Shown here piece after piece: positions 50,546-63,157 of a stretch of 64,000 nt of DNA (position 1 is the first letter of the stretch; every line of letters starts with the position of its first letter). The DNA is taken from assembly GCF_954871325.1 (NCBI RefSeq), contig NC_088779.1, forward strand, positions 10,232,846 through 10,296,845, read 5' to 3'. The stretch is from Gordionus sp. m RMFG-2023 (lineage: Eukaryota; Nematomorpha; Gordioida; Chordodea; Parachordodidae). The translations under genes were made by a program, and so were the position numbers. The notes beneath the pieces were generated by a model. That model worked only from the letters and a program-made list of their open reading frames with translations. It made no database searches and had not been told where the DNA came from.

Positions 50546-50625
50546 ATTATTTATTTTAAAAACAAGTTAACATAAAAAAAAAGATAAACCCTGAAAGTGG
50601 CAATAACCATTATAAAATATAAAAT

Positions 50626-51949
50626 AAAAATAGCATTTGAATTGCCTTCAAATATTTCACAAAATATTTTAGGTACTCAAATTAAGCTACCAAATAGTAA
50701 ACATTTTACTTTTATGTTTTATATAACAAAGCAACCAAAAATTTAGACTACATTGGATTTTCTCTACAAAATCTTATAAAGATTTTTTAGCCACCCAATT
50801 AAACAAATAGTTATATATTTAGAATTTTATATTAAATTTAAAAATATATTAGAACCAAATACAATCTAATAGGGCTTCTAGAAAACAATTTGATCAAGAC
50901 TTTAAAAACTGAATAAAACACATTTTATTTATATAATTTATATTGTATTCTATAGATATCAAATTTTATTTCTATATATATATTTGCAATTATAATATAT
51001 TATTGTATTCTATATACCAAATCTTATTTCTATATAAATTTTTTCAATTATATTTCTGAAATATAGAATAAAAAATAGAGACTCTTGTGTACATGATGAT
51101 ATTATATTTTATATATAAATTACAAACATTAAATATTTTTAACAATAAAAATAATTCTTTATGCTAAATTATATTGTTTAAAGTTATATTCAAAGGAGGA
51201 TTCATAGAATAGTTTTTTGCAATAATCCATCACCATTATAAATAATATAAGAATCACACAATATAATAAATATTAAAATAAGGTAAACTTTTTAGGCGCT
51301 TAATATTATCAAAAGAAAATTTTGAAGATGATTTAAACATAAAATCCCATAAATGTAAATATCAGTGGTAACATAATTTGGAAAGGTATAAAATTAAAAA
51401 ATATTTGAAAAGATTTATTGCAGAGATCAAAATTTGAAGCCCTTCCTGGATTTTACAGTGGTGTAAGAATATTGCTAAGGCATTGATGCTCATATTTTTC
51501 CCAGGCCCATTGCAATTTATTTTAGTATTTTTCAGTCAATATTATCTTTAGAAAATATAATGTAAAAAAAATGATAGCATAATTTAGGATTTAATATAGA
51601 AAACTGTCATGTTTTAATAAGCTAAGAAAAATATTTTACTTTTATATATAAAATATCATTATTTAGTAACTTTATTTTGATATTACACCTTACATGATTA
51701 AAATAAAAAATTGTATTAAACCTTGGCATAGGCCATCATGCATCTATCTAAATAAATATGAAAAGTATCAAGACAACTCTAGTGTATCAAGATATATACA
51801 TCGTGATTTACTTTATTATCATTAATTTTTTTTAGTTATTAAATTATTATGAAGACAAAATTGCATGAAGATTAATTTATATAATGAAATATTATATTTT
51901 TAATAGTATCAAAGGATTTTAATAAAATCCTAATTCATGATTAAATAGA
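50626..51949. other. AT-rich interval, nothing recognised
   Basis: No gene supported. Confidence 0.35.
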
Positions 51950-52480
51950 TATTTGAGAATGTTAAATTCTTCAATATCTATAAAAATAATTATTAGATTA
52001 ATAATGTTTCATGAATATTTGTAAAATATGAATATGCAGATATATTTGAAAAGTATCAACTCTGTGTTATAAATTGTGGTATATACAATTGGAATAAATG
52101 TTTTAGAACCATAATAAATATTTAGATAAAATTATAAAAAAGGATATAATACATGATTGTGTGTCACATCCATTTCCATTAGGTTTAAGTTTGAAAATAA
52201 CTTTTCTATTGCACCCTTGTTTAAAAGTTGTCTTTTCTTTTACGATAGTTAAGCTGGATTTGAAAAAATGACCTCTTTTGCAATTATATGTGATTGTTTT
52301 ATATTTATATATCGGATTATCATGAGGCTTAGAACGTGATATTAATTCGATAAGATATTCTTTTCATAATTTCTCATGAATTGCTTTAGATTAGAAAAAT
52401 CTTTTAGTTCTAAATCAAATCTTTCATATAAAATAATTTTAAAATTACCGGTTCATTTTCCATATAAAAAAATAAACAAC
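51950..52480 (-). pseudogene. Mutator-like element zinc-finger fragment, copy 2
   Basis: Inverted copy of 46940-47528. Minus-strand blocks: MENEPVILKLFY, FDLELKDFSNLKQFMRNYEK, SKPHDNPIYKYKTITYNCK, GHFFKSSLTIVKEKTTFK, GCNRKVIFKLKPNGNG. Frame changes and an AT-rich 3' part. Homology to copy 1 extends past the domain (TTATCTAAATAT, GAGTTGATACTTTT). It lies directly upstream of the P450 start codon. Confidence 0.5.
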
Positions 52481-52597
52481 TTTTTTAAAATATTTATTTG
52501 TTAAAAATTAAAAAAAATAATAATAATTTACATAGCACAATTTTTTGCAGATATATAAAGGCGTTCATAATATGTTTATCCTAAGTTATTTATCTAT

Positions 52598-55500
52598 ATG
52601 GTACCTCTTTTTATACTCTATATATCCTTTCTTATAACAATATGTTTGTTTTCATATAAGTATTACAAATCTCAAATTTCTTATCCTCCTGGACCATTTG
52701 GATTACCTTTTATAGGCTATTTGCCATTTTTAGGTGAAAAGCCTCACCTTAAATTTACTCATTACCTTTCTCCCAAATATGGTAATGTATTTTCCTTTAA
52801 ATTTGGGACAAAATTAACCATAGTTTTGAATGATTGGGAATGTGTAAAAGAAGCATATATCACAAATGGCAATATTTTTGCTGGACGATCAGATTTATTC
52901 TTATTTAGGCTGCTAAATAAAGGACATGGTAAGGTGGAAAGCCTAATTTAATATTTTACTTTAATAATATCTTTGTCTAATATTAAATAGGATTATTGCA
53001 TTCTGAAGGGAAATATAGAAAGAATCAAAAAAAGTTTTTGACAACTGCCATGAAAGATATATTATCAAATAAAGCATTTAACATAGTTATGATGAAAGAA
53101 GTTTATCTCAACTTTATCAAATAGTTAAGGTAATCATTTTAGGTTAAGCACTTATGTAATGCTGTTTCACTGATGCATAATCAAGACTTTGACCCACATG
53201 GTTTAATACAAGGTTGCTTTTTCAACATTGTTAGCCTTTTGGTATTTGGACTAAGATATGAATATGATGAAAAAAAAATTACAGACTTTTTAGGTCTGAT
53301 TTGTCAGAATTTTAAATTGATAGGTAAAAAAAATTTTAAAGCTTATATTATTAAATTTATTTTTTTCTTAAAAATTTTTGAAAGATTCTTTTTCATTACC
53401 ATGTCTTCTTTTTTACCATATAGAATGTAAGATCATGTTTTTTCCTGTATTGTGGTTAATTAACAATTGTAAAAAATATATTTAGAAAATATTAGCAAAT
53501 TATTAAAAATATAATTAAATTATAAAGCTTCAAATGTTTAATTTGATCTTGAATTGTTACAGAAAACTTCCCTTTCTGGCTCAGATTTCATATTGCCAAA
53601 AATTGTTTTATAAAAAAAACTAATTATGGATTTTTTTTAATGCATCTGCATTATTAGCTTAATTCATGACCCCCCATAACCTTCAAGAGATATGTTTAAA
53701 TACTCTGGGTCATTCCATGTCAAATCAAACACCTCACAACTTTCCCTAAATTGTTCTTAGTACTCATGATCTTGCAATCACAATTAGCACAAATTCATGG
53801 TATAAAAATGATTATTAATATGTTAAGATATCATATTTTGCACTTCACTGCGAATTGCTGCTAGCTGTGAGTCCAGAGTAGTAGAATAATTTATTTTATA
53901 TAAGTTCTTACTTCAATTTACACAGAAGCCTTTGATGCCAAAAAATATTTTATTAAACAACAGTATGGCTCTGGAAGGACCTGTGTAAAGAAACCCCCTC
54001 TTTCCCCCTACACCCCCACTCATTAATCTAAAAGATTATTTCAGGGATTTTACAAAAAAAATGATATTTGAAAACATAGACTTATAGACAAATGCTATTT
54101 GATGAATAGCAGGTATTTGGTAAATTTTTCCATGTAAAACCTTTATTGAACCATGCTTAAGGCTAGTGTTGTTAATGGTTAGTTGTATTAAATCCAGACC
54201 TGTGGTTTAGACCCATGGTTGCCTGGGGTTCAGATAAACGAAAACTAAGAAAAAATTATATCTTATTATGCATTCTAATTATAGATTAAAGATTTGTTTA
54301 TAATTGATTCTACATTAATCTCATTTCCATTTAAATACTTGTTCAAATTGTGGTCTTTTATTGGAGTCAATTTGACCTAAACATTATTTCTCTTCCAGAC
54401 TATGTTAAATTCACATATATAATTGTTATAGTTTTATATCTAGATATAATAATTGCTGCTGATATTTTATTAGTTTATCTTTGTCTTCATAACTTTTGTG
54501 GGATTTATAGGATATCTACAACTTGGTAGTTTTAATTTAAGTTAAATTTTTGTTAAAAATAATAATATTTTTCTCAACATTTTCTATCAGGTTTATTTTT
54601 GTAAACAAAATATTTTAATCTGAATATAATAGGTTTGTATGGAAAAGTTTAAAAAAAATAATGTTCAAGAGATAATTGTCTACATTATAACTAAGAAATT
54701 TTGTAAAGTCTTCCATCTATATAAAAATAAATAAAATTACTTATTTGCAATTTATAAAAAAAAATTTAATTTTCTTTAATTTAATATTAGAAATTATTAT
54801 CTTTTTTTTGGAATTTAAATCAAAATATAAATCCTTTCAACAGACCTGTTGACGGGCCATCTAAACTTTAAAATGTGTTTCAGCATGCTTTAATAAATTA
54901 CTATCGCTATTTTTTAAACACGTATTGATTTTTTTCTAATTTTAAAATGTATTTTGGACATAAAAAATGATAACATTAGTTTCTAAATTCGACAAGATTG
55001 AGCTTAAATGGGATATTCAGAATACTTTTGGATAATAGTTTTATTTAGGGAGGGGTAGGGGGTTATAAACAAGAGTCATTTTGTCCTGCCTATTCTGAAG
55101 TCAAAATATATTCTTCAATTTACACTTTTTATATAGTGTGTGTAATTGCTATAATTGGGTAATGGCTAAATTCAAGCTAACACGGCTCAACCTTCAGGCA
55201 CTTGTCGAGGAAAATCTGTTAACACTAAGGCGTTAATTTATATTAATTTCTATCAAATTTGAGCCTTTATCTTTTTAAGAAGCTTTGGACCTCGGGTCTA
55301 AACTTTGGGTTCATCCTCAGCAGATCTGAGTACAAAATTAGGTCGTAAATTTTACCACCAAGCACATTAACAACACTAATTAAGGCCTTCATTAATGCTA
55401 AAAACAGTAATAGAGATTTTTGATAATATTAATATAACTATTTGAATTTTATTATACTGCAATAAATATATATTATAATTTATAAAGGGTAATAAAATAT

Positions 55501-58500
55501 TCTTTTTTACCAATATAATATTTTAAAAAAAAATAATTACATCTATTTTATTTTATTAGGTAAAAAGGTGGCCCCGCTAAACTTCCTGCCTTTCATTTTA
55601 CGTGAAAACTCTGTAATAAAGAAATTTTTTGATTACGACGAATTATATTTGAATATCAATGGCATCTCAAAATTTTCTATAGAGTGTATCAGGGGACGTC
55701 TCGAAGAAAGAAAAAGTGATTACATATAACTTTTACCCTTTCCTTATTATAAATGTTCCAAAGATACTTTGTGTGGGGGTGATGGTGATATTTGTTTTCG
55801 TCCACAAAATATTGTTGACATATATTTGGACAAAATGTTATCATATTCAGCGCTTAAAAATCTGAATGAAGTAAATGAAATGTGTTAAACTTTCTTTTAG
55901 ATTTTTTTTTATAAATTTAATTCTTTTTTATGAAATTATTTTATAAATGCGAAATATGTACATATTGCTACATGGAATCCATTGGGATTCAGAGTCTCTA
56001 AAATCTACTTCGCCATTTAAAAATCTTTAAAATATAATTTGACCGGAAATATTTTTCAGCATGTATCTTCTGGTCAAATCAGATTTTTTAAATAGCGGCC
56101 TCAGAGATTCCGAATTCTCTTGACCTCCATATACCAATCCCACGCCTATTAGAGATAATTAATACTTTATTTAAACAAACATATTTAGCAAAGTATTCAG
56201 TTTACTGTCCCGGAACAACCTATAAAAGTCATAGAGAATCTCATTGAGAAAGGTCGGCTTGCTGAACTTATTACTGGCGACGAATTGCCCATCAAAAATG
56301 ACATAACTTTTACTAAGTATAATGACTTCCAAACATCTGACCTACAGTCTTCCACCAAATGCCGAAACTTAATTGAAGAACATGATTTTCAAATGAGAAA
56401 CCCTTTTAATCGTGAATCTACAGCTGATGAAAAGGGAAAAAACGTCAGGTGTCAGGAAAATCAGGATAATAATAATCTTTTTGACAAGTCATTTGAAAAC
56501 TTTTTGATGTCCGGTGATGTTAAAGAAGGCTTTTCAGGTTTGAAAAAAATGTATGTTTTTTTGGATAAGATGTTTTATACTATTTTCAATCTCTTTTTAG
56601 ATTTTTTGTTAAGGCTATAAAAAATTTAATGATTTAGGCCATGTCCTTACTTGACTTGATTAATGTGGACACTATTTTTTTTTTAAATTATAGATTTTGG
56701 CATAAAGTGATGATATTTTTAAAATACGCTTAACCCTGCATTCTCAGTTAGCACAAATCCGCTTCTTAATTTGTATTCTTCGCCGCGAATTTGCGCTAAT
56801 TGAATGAAAGGTAAGTGTACCTATTCCAATTTTTTTTCATCTAAAAATCACTATTTAGGACAACTATTTAAATTTTTTTAAAAAAGAAATCAGGAAAATT
56901 CATTGGGATTTATTTTTATTCTACTGATTTTAAGCAACGCTTTAAAACGTTTTAGATCTTAATCGAAAAATTATTTTATTTCAAAAAACGACTCCAGGCC
57001 TAGACTTGATAATCAGCGTAATGGACGTATTTTTAGGAGGCACCGAAACCACTCAAACCGTTATGAGATGGGGTTTATATTTTATGGCCAAGTACCCTGA
57101 TATTCAATGTCAAGTTTATTCGGAATTGAAACGTTTTGTTGACTCGAATAAAAGAAAAGGCTATGATAAAGACGGTGAAGATTCTTTCGAGGATATGATA
57201 ACTTACAATGATAGGGATAATTTACCCTTTACAATGGCGACCGTCCTAGAAATTCAGAGAAGAGGTATTTTTATTAGCTTTTAAAATATTTATACTGATT
57301 TCTCATATAATCATTGACGTCGCTGATGGGGAAGGGAACGCATATACATTTTTTTAAAGCTAAGCCAAAATCAAGAATTTTACTCTTTTATTAACACGTT
57401 TTAAAACCCTTCATAGCACAAGTGGGAAATAAAAACATGATATCACAACTTGGACTATACTGACGTCAAAATAAAATATACAATATCTCTTAATCAAATT
57501 AAATTTTCGATATTTTTATGCTTTATCGTTAATTAAATTAATACTTATTTACGATTGTTATTTAAATAATTTTTTTTATTTTTCAGCTAGGGGTCGCGCT
57601 ATCTAATCCGTTAAAATAAAAAATAATATGAACGTTGAATAGTTCATTCTTTACGCAGAAATTTTTATTTACTAATATATTTTAAGTTAAATATTTGTCT
57701 GACAAAGAATAATATGTTGGAGGGAGTTACGCTATATTAGAAAGGCTCTAATCGATAACTGTATAAGCGGATTTATTTTTCGCAGTAATGAATTGATATA
57801 TAATTGTGCTGCATTTAGGCTGGATTCGTAATAAGATTTGATCCGATTTTTAAGATTTGTTTATAAGATCAATTCTTCTTTATTAATATTTATTTTATCT
57901 TTCATTTTATTCATGATAATATTAATAAAAGAATTATTTATTATAAAAAAGAAAAATTGATCTTACTATAAAATTTTTAAAATCGCTCAGCTATTATATC
58001 TAGGGCTGTGTATTAAATATCGGATCAGCACCGATATTAAGCCTTTTCCAAAAATATCGGATCGGGCCGATACCTGTAAAAAACATCCGATCAGATTTTT
58101 TACTTTTCTTTTTATATTTTCTAAATATATTTTTTTAAACAATGCAAATGCACAACACCCTCTAAATTTTATTTTTTAAAAAATAGATTTATAGTATTTT
58201 AAAAGTTTTTTTTTATAAAAATAGAAAGGAACACCCAAAGTTTTATTTATTTTAAATCTTTTTAAATAAATAACGCCAATTTTATTATTTATACTTTAAA
58301 TAAGAGAATTTTTTTTAATATTGTATCTGAATTATGGAAATATTTTACAATTGCAAAATGCGTTATCTGCGGAATCATCTCAGTCTGCCTTCAGTACGGC
58401 AGGGGATATAGATAGTCCATATCGTAGGCTATTGCCAGAAAATCTAGAGACTCATATTTATTTAAAAAATCTATTATAATTTTATATATTAATTATTACA

Positions 58501-60093
58501 ATTTTATAATTCGTACCAACATAAAATGGATATATTATTAAATATTTATTTTTTTAATTAGTCTCAATCATAGAAATAATAAAATTAAATTATATGTATA
58601 ATTATTTTTTGCATAAAAAATATTGATTTCTTAATTACATTTGTTTCAATGGGGAATGGGGAAAAATTAGTATAAATATTGGTATCGGATCGGTTTTGAA
58701 GCAATATTGGATCGGTGTTATGATCGGCACAGCCCTATTTATATCGGTTTCGATTCAACTATGAATTTAGCCTTAGTTATCTCTACATAATCTTTTATAA
58801 GTATCCATTGTATTTTGTATCATCTAGCAGTAATATTTGGTGTACCCCTAGAAAATAAATGTTTTTTTAGAAATATAAATTATACGGGACAAATAAATAT
58901 TAAAGCTTGCATTGCACCTTTGGGATTTTTCCATTCCAACACAAAGGAAATCAACTCTTTTACTGGGCGATACTTGATTCCTGAAAGATCGTTAATAATA
59001 GCTAATCATTGGGCTCTTCACCATGACCCAAAGTATTGGCCCGAACCTTATGTATTCAACCCGGAAAGATTTTTATGTGCCATAGGAAGGAATGAAAATG
59101 GAGGTAGTTTAAAGAAAAAAGTATTTTAATAAATATTCGGTTAATATGTAGACCTTGACATCATTTTATAATTGACACTAGAGGTTGATGCGTATAAATT
59201 TTTGAAAAGGTTTTTGGTCTAGATTATTTTATAATTTTGTACAAGTTTCCTGGCCCAGCCCAAAAGAGTTTTTTTTCTGAAGAAAAAAGACATAAATTTG
59301 TGTTAATAAAATTTAAATTTTAAAGCCAGTGTTATCCCTGTCCTGATATTTTTATGGGGCATGCCAATAAGTTTGAGGGATATATTAGTAACAATTTTTC
59401 ATGTACTTTTTAAATTAAAATTTATATTTTTTTTGAATCAGTAAATGAGAATGATGAATTAAATGAGCCTCGTAATAATAATGGTATCGCCTATCACAGA
59501 GGTAAAAGCGATGCTTGTCCTATTTTAGATGTAAGTTTGAACAAAGATCCACTTTTACCTGATACGAATAAATATATCACTGATAATGAGTGTGAAGAGG
59601 ATTGCAACAAAAAATTTAGAGTTGTTTATGACAAGCCCAGCTACATACCCTTTTCTATAGGTAAATAAATATATTCATTTTTTTAAAATTTCGTTTTAAT
59701 AGATTTCAGCATGATTGCTTTATTAGCATCATTGAACAAAGTATTTTTTTGAGGACATTTAAGTGCTAAACTTTTTGATTTGATTTTTTTTTAAATTATA
59801 TAATTAACGATTATTTATAACACCCACTGTATATATTATTGTAGATTCATTTATATCACTTTTATTAATAACACACATTAGGACCTAGGTCATGTTTTGG
59901 TTCAAATCTAGCGAAGAACGAAATATTTACGGTATTTGCCAATTTGCTTCTCAATTTTCGGTTAAGTTTCCCTGAAGGGGATGATAATAATTCACCTAAA
60001 ATTAAAGTCGAAGAAGATACCATAGATGATGGTACATTATCATTAACCTGGAGTCCCTTACCTTATAAAATTACGGCAGTTGCTAGGAATTAA
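52598..60093 (+). CDS. Cytochrome P450, CYP2 clan, ten exons, ~704 aa
   Basis: Exons in my model: 52598-52928, 52991-53085, 53143-53323, 55560-55715, 55764-55870, 56189-56537, 56998-57264, 58906-59103, 59442-59660, 59882-60093; phases agree throughout (2115 nt). It should be an ER-anchored haem mono-oxygenase. Seen: an N-terminal membrane anchor, a proline hinge (YPPGPFGLPFIGY), FDPHGLIQ, the helix I motif GGTETT, K-helix EIQR (ExxR), HHDPKYWPEP, NPERF, and the haem loop FSIGPRSCFG split across the last two exons. At ~704 aa it is ~200 residues longer than usual. The surplus is Asn/Asp/Glu/Lys-rich sequence between the H and I helices (exon 6, ~110 aa), before the K helix, before the haem loop (exon 9, ~65 aa), and at the C-terminus. 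Two proposed introns of 57 and 48 nt remove in-frame stops; if they are not spliced, the gene is damaged. The exon 7 acceptor could also be at 57004. Substrate unknown. Confidence 0.88.
53324..55559 (+). other. P450 intron 3, enlarged by a hAT insertion
   Basis: A 2.2-kb intron, of which 54164-55378 is a hAT-type element. The remainder is AT-rich with no other recognisable feature. Confidence 0.7.
54164..55378. mobile_element. 1215-bp non-autonomous hAT element in a P450 intron
   Basis: The ends TAGTGTTGTTAATG and CATTAACAACACTA are perfect 14-bp inverted repeats. The flanks CTTAAGGC (54156-54163) and ATTAAGGC (55379-55386) form an 8-bp target duplication with one mismatch. No transposase found inside. 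Confidence 0.85.
57265..58905 (+). other. P450 intron after the K-helix exon
   Basis: A 1.6-kb intron containing the 737-bp element at 58001-58737. An upstream AG at 58829-58830 would add ~25 residues; the acceptor at 58904-58905 gives the normal P450 spacing. Confidence 0.65.
58001..58737. mobile_element. 737-bp hAT-type MITE with ATCGGATCGG tips
   Basis: Ends TAGGGCTGTG and CAGCCCTA are inverted. The flanks ATTATATC (57993-58000) and TTTATATC (58738-58745) give an 8-bp duplication with one mismatch. Sub-terminal ATCGGATCGG-type repeats occur at both ends. Non-coding. Confidence 0.8.
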
Positions 60094-60672
60094 GTTTGTG
60101 AGATTTAAAAATGCCAAGAGTTGATAATTAAGAAAAATATTTTGAATATTTTTTACAATCGTTTTTTTACAACAAATTTTATATTTATCAATAATATTTG
60201 ATCACTCTTTAAAACAATCACTGTTCTGTTTTTTTTCAGCGCACTTTCTTAACTTAAATAAATTACAATGAATTCTTGATAATAGCAATGTATTATTAAA
60301 TACAAATACTTTTTACTAAATGTAGTTAATGATTATTAATAATATTGAAAGTTGTTAGTGTTGCAACTGACGAGCTTATAAATAAAATAATATAAATTAA
60401 AAAATATATTATAGAAAATGTCAATCAAGTTGAATATTACTTTTGTGGCTTTTTTTTATATAAAGAATTATTTGTTGATATATATATTTTTTTCTTGGGA
60501 ATTGATTCGTAAATAAAATTATAATCATTGAAGTTCTTGCCTAAGTCTAAAATTTTATAGCTCAGGATGGATTAGGAGTATGAAGTGGATCTTGTTTAAG
60601 ATCCTGCAGTAAGAAATTTTATCAAATATTTTGAAACCTGAAAGTAAAATAACAAGATAGGCTTCTTTTTAT
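60094..60672. other. P450 3' flank
   Basis: AT-rich sequence with the candidate poly(A) signal and nothing else recognised. Confidence 0.4.
60257..60262 (+). terminator. candidate polyadenylation signal of the P450 gene
   Basis: AATAAA lies ~165 bp past the P450 stop codon. It is weak evidence in such AT-rich DNA, but the position is reasonable. Confidence 0.25.
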
Positions 60673-61337
60673 TAGGCTCTGCCGATATTAAATATCTATC
60701 GGCACCGATATTTCGCGATTTGTAAAGATTAGGATCAAGTCAATTTTTTAAATTGATCCTTTATTTTTTTTGGTTTTTTATGATTATATAAAATTTTTAT
60801 TACAAATAATATTATATATAAATTATGAAAGGAACTTAAATACAATTTATTTGTTGTGTGTGATATTTAAAAAGGTAGTTAATTTTTTGTTATGCAACAA
60901 GAAAAGGATTTTAAAATATCTTACGAGTCACATTAAGGATTGTTTAACGGCTCGATTTATCCAATTTTTAAAAACGGTTAACTCAAGATTTGGCCAAATT
61001 ACAAACTTATTGATTTTACCCACAGATGGCATAGTTTGGACTTTTATTGGCTAAATTTCGAGGCTTAGTTATAATATTTTGGCTATTAATTTTGCCCTTT
61101 CATCGGTTTAATGGAGTTGTTTAACAACACTGCATTCACCTATGGATTGCTAATATTTTAAATGAATTTATTAACTTCTAGAGAATCAAAAAAGAAATTT
61201 AATCACTCGTGAAAGTTATTTGGTTTTTTAAAATTGAAAATATTAATATTTTTATGATATTGGATCAAAGATGGATGGTGAATAAATATTAATACCGGGA
61301 TCAGATTGGTAAAAAATTTGTGGACTGGCAAGCCCTA
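60673..61337. mobile_element. 665-bp hAT-type element carrying a nested MITE
   Basis: It starts TAGGCTCTGCCGATATT and ends GGCAAGCCCTA. The flanks CTTTTTAT (60665-60672) and CTTTTTGT (61338-61345) give an 8-bp duplication with one mismatch. The ends resemble the element at 58001-58737. It holds the MITE at 60936-61132. The 94-codon frame at 60770-61054 runs through the junction and is not a gene. Confidence 0.7.
60936..61132. mobile_element. nested hAT MITE (9886-10108 family)
   Basis: GTTTAACGGCTCGATTTAT at the left and GTTTAACAACACTG at the right match the family ends. Inner ACGGTTAACTCAAG and TTTCGAGGCTTAG match the 50059 copy. The left tip is worn. Confidence 0.65.
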
Positions 61338-61890
61338 CTTTTTGTGGTAGTTAGAGGTTTTGATATTTGTTATATTTTTTATCGATTAATAAAGATATGT
61401 TTATTAATTTATTGTTTAGTTTTAATTGTTTTTTTGAGTTTTAATATTATCGCGAGTAAATAAATGTATATTATTTTAGATTATTAGTTTATATTTTTAT
61501 TGTTTATTCGGTGCTGCTATATATTGTGCGAAAATAGAGAAAATAAATTATTTTTTTGCTTCCAAAATTATTATTTTCGTCTTCAAAATGGTAAAAACAA
61601 TATTTAAATACCGATTCCCTTCAGGAGTAAGAACTAAGAACTCCCAACTGAGCAGTTTTAATATACTTTTTATACAAATAAAGCAACTATTGATTATAAA
61701 CAACGTTTTGATATTAAATTTACAATAAGCAAAATACTATTCAAGAATTTAAAAACCATTTAAAGAACATAGTATGTTAAATATAAAAACGGTCATCTTT
61801 TATCTTATAGTATATCATTTAAAATATAAAAACCTTAATTTTTTTTAAAATTAGCTTCTAGCACATTAAATACTAGTGTTTTATATATAT
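61338..61890. other. AT-rich interval, nothing recognised
   Basis: No gene or repeat supported. Confidence 0.35.
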
Positions 61891-62110
61891 CAGAGATTTT
61901 CAGGCCCGGCCCTAAGCCCGTATTTTAAAACCAAATATTTGAAATCGCCATTATTAGCTATATAAATCAAAAAAATATTTTAAAAATATATGGACCGGGC
62001 CTGATTTTTTTAAAAAAACCCGGGCCGAAAAGAAAAAAATAAAGATCGGGCCGAAAAATATTTTAGAAAAAAATCCGGACGGGTACAAATGATACCTCTG
62101 CAGGTCTCTT
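61891..62110. mobile_element. 220-bp GC-capped MITE (49619-50545 family)
   Basis: It starts CAGAGATTTTCAGGCCCGG and ends GATACCTCTGCAGGTCTCTT, flanked by ATATATAT on both sides (low-complexity, so weak alone). It shares GGCCCGGCCCTAAGCCC with the 49619 copy. Confidence 0.7.
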
Positions 62111-63157
62111 ATATATATCAATCTTAAAAACATTTATTTTCCTCATGCTATTTTTAGAATTATGGTTAATTAAAGAGTGGGACATGATTCAATAAAAAAA
62201 GGACCGGGTTTTGAAAATAATAGTAAAAAAATATTAGAAGACTTAGAGATGTTTTGAATAAATACAATTTGACTCTCCGGAAATATTGGCAATTCCTATG
62301 GAATCCATAGATAAAATATATTTGACATTTATTCCTAAGTAAAATTAATTCTTAATTTAGATATTTTCATTAGATTTTGAGGCTGAATTAAACGACTCGA
62401 GTTCACAATAAATACTTTTGAAAAAACGTTCGAGTTTATAACTTGAGAACGAGCTTACAACTCCAGTTCTGATAAAAAACACATTCTTATTTAGTGATTC
62501 TAATAAAAAAATTATTTGATTTTGAACGAATAAGAATAATATCTGTCGAATAATTCTGTAATTCAATCTAATTATTTAAAATAATTTGTAAATATTCGAA
62601 ATTATATTCTTTAGTATTTAACATGTTCCTTATGGACTTGATATTTTTTACCCTTTTTCAGATTGAAAATATTTTTAAAGAATTTAATTTTTAAATCGAA
62701 TATTCGACAAATCAAATTATTCGTAGTAATACGAATAAGGGTTTATTCAATTCCTACGAATAATTTGATTATTGGATTCGAAAATACGAAATTTCAAATA
62801 TTCGATTCTTATATTTCTAGGAATCGAGACTAGGGGTATTATAAAAGTTTTTATTTAAAATATAGATTTCTTAATAAATCAATAGTAATTAATTTAAAAC
62901 AGCAAACGATTAATTTCTTTGTGAAGAAAAAAAACATCAAAACGATTTATTTAGCAGAGTATTTAAAAAATCATATCTCAATATAAGTATCTACACTATA
63001 TATAAAAATAATAAAACATATTATAAATTTTTAAATGTGTGATCAAATAAATATTATCTTTATATAAAATATAATTTATTTATTATATATAATCATAAAA
63101 TTTAACCAATTTTTATTTATAAATCACTAATTATCAATTTATTTTTAATGATTTTTT
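62111..63157. other. AT-rich interval with an ATTCGAA-rich patch
   Basis: 62570-62830 is packed with ATTCGAA, GAATATTCG and CGAATAATTTGAT strings in both orientations, probably a worn repeat. No gene supported. Confidence 0.4.

Larger units (their letters stand above)
48735..50625. mobile_element. inverted-repeat element split by a GC-capped insertion
   Basis: 48750-48960 is the reverse complement of a right arm that begins ~49540 and is then interrupted: TTGATATATTTAT before ~49619 continues as TTATTTATTTT after 50545, down to GGCAATAACC at ~50600. The left arm has the same sequence uninterrupted, so it acts as the empty site. No coding sequence. Superfamily unknown. Confidence 0.65.

Noticed and set aside
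60770-61054. 94-codon plus frame
   Set aside because: It runs across the junction of an element and its nested MITE and contains only translated repeat.
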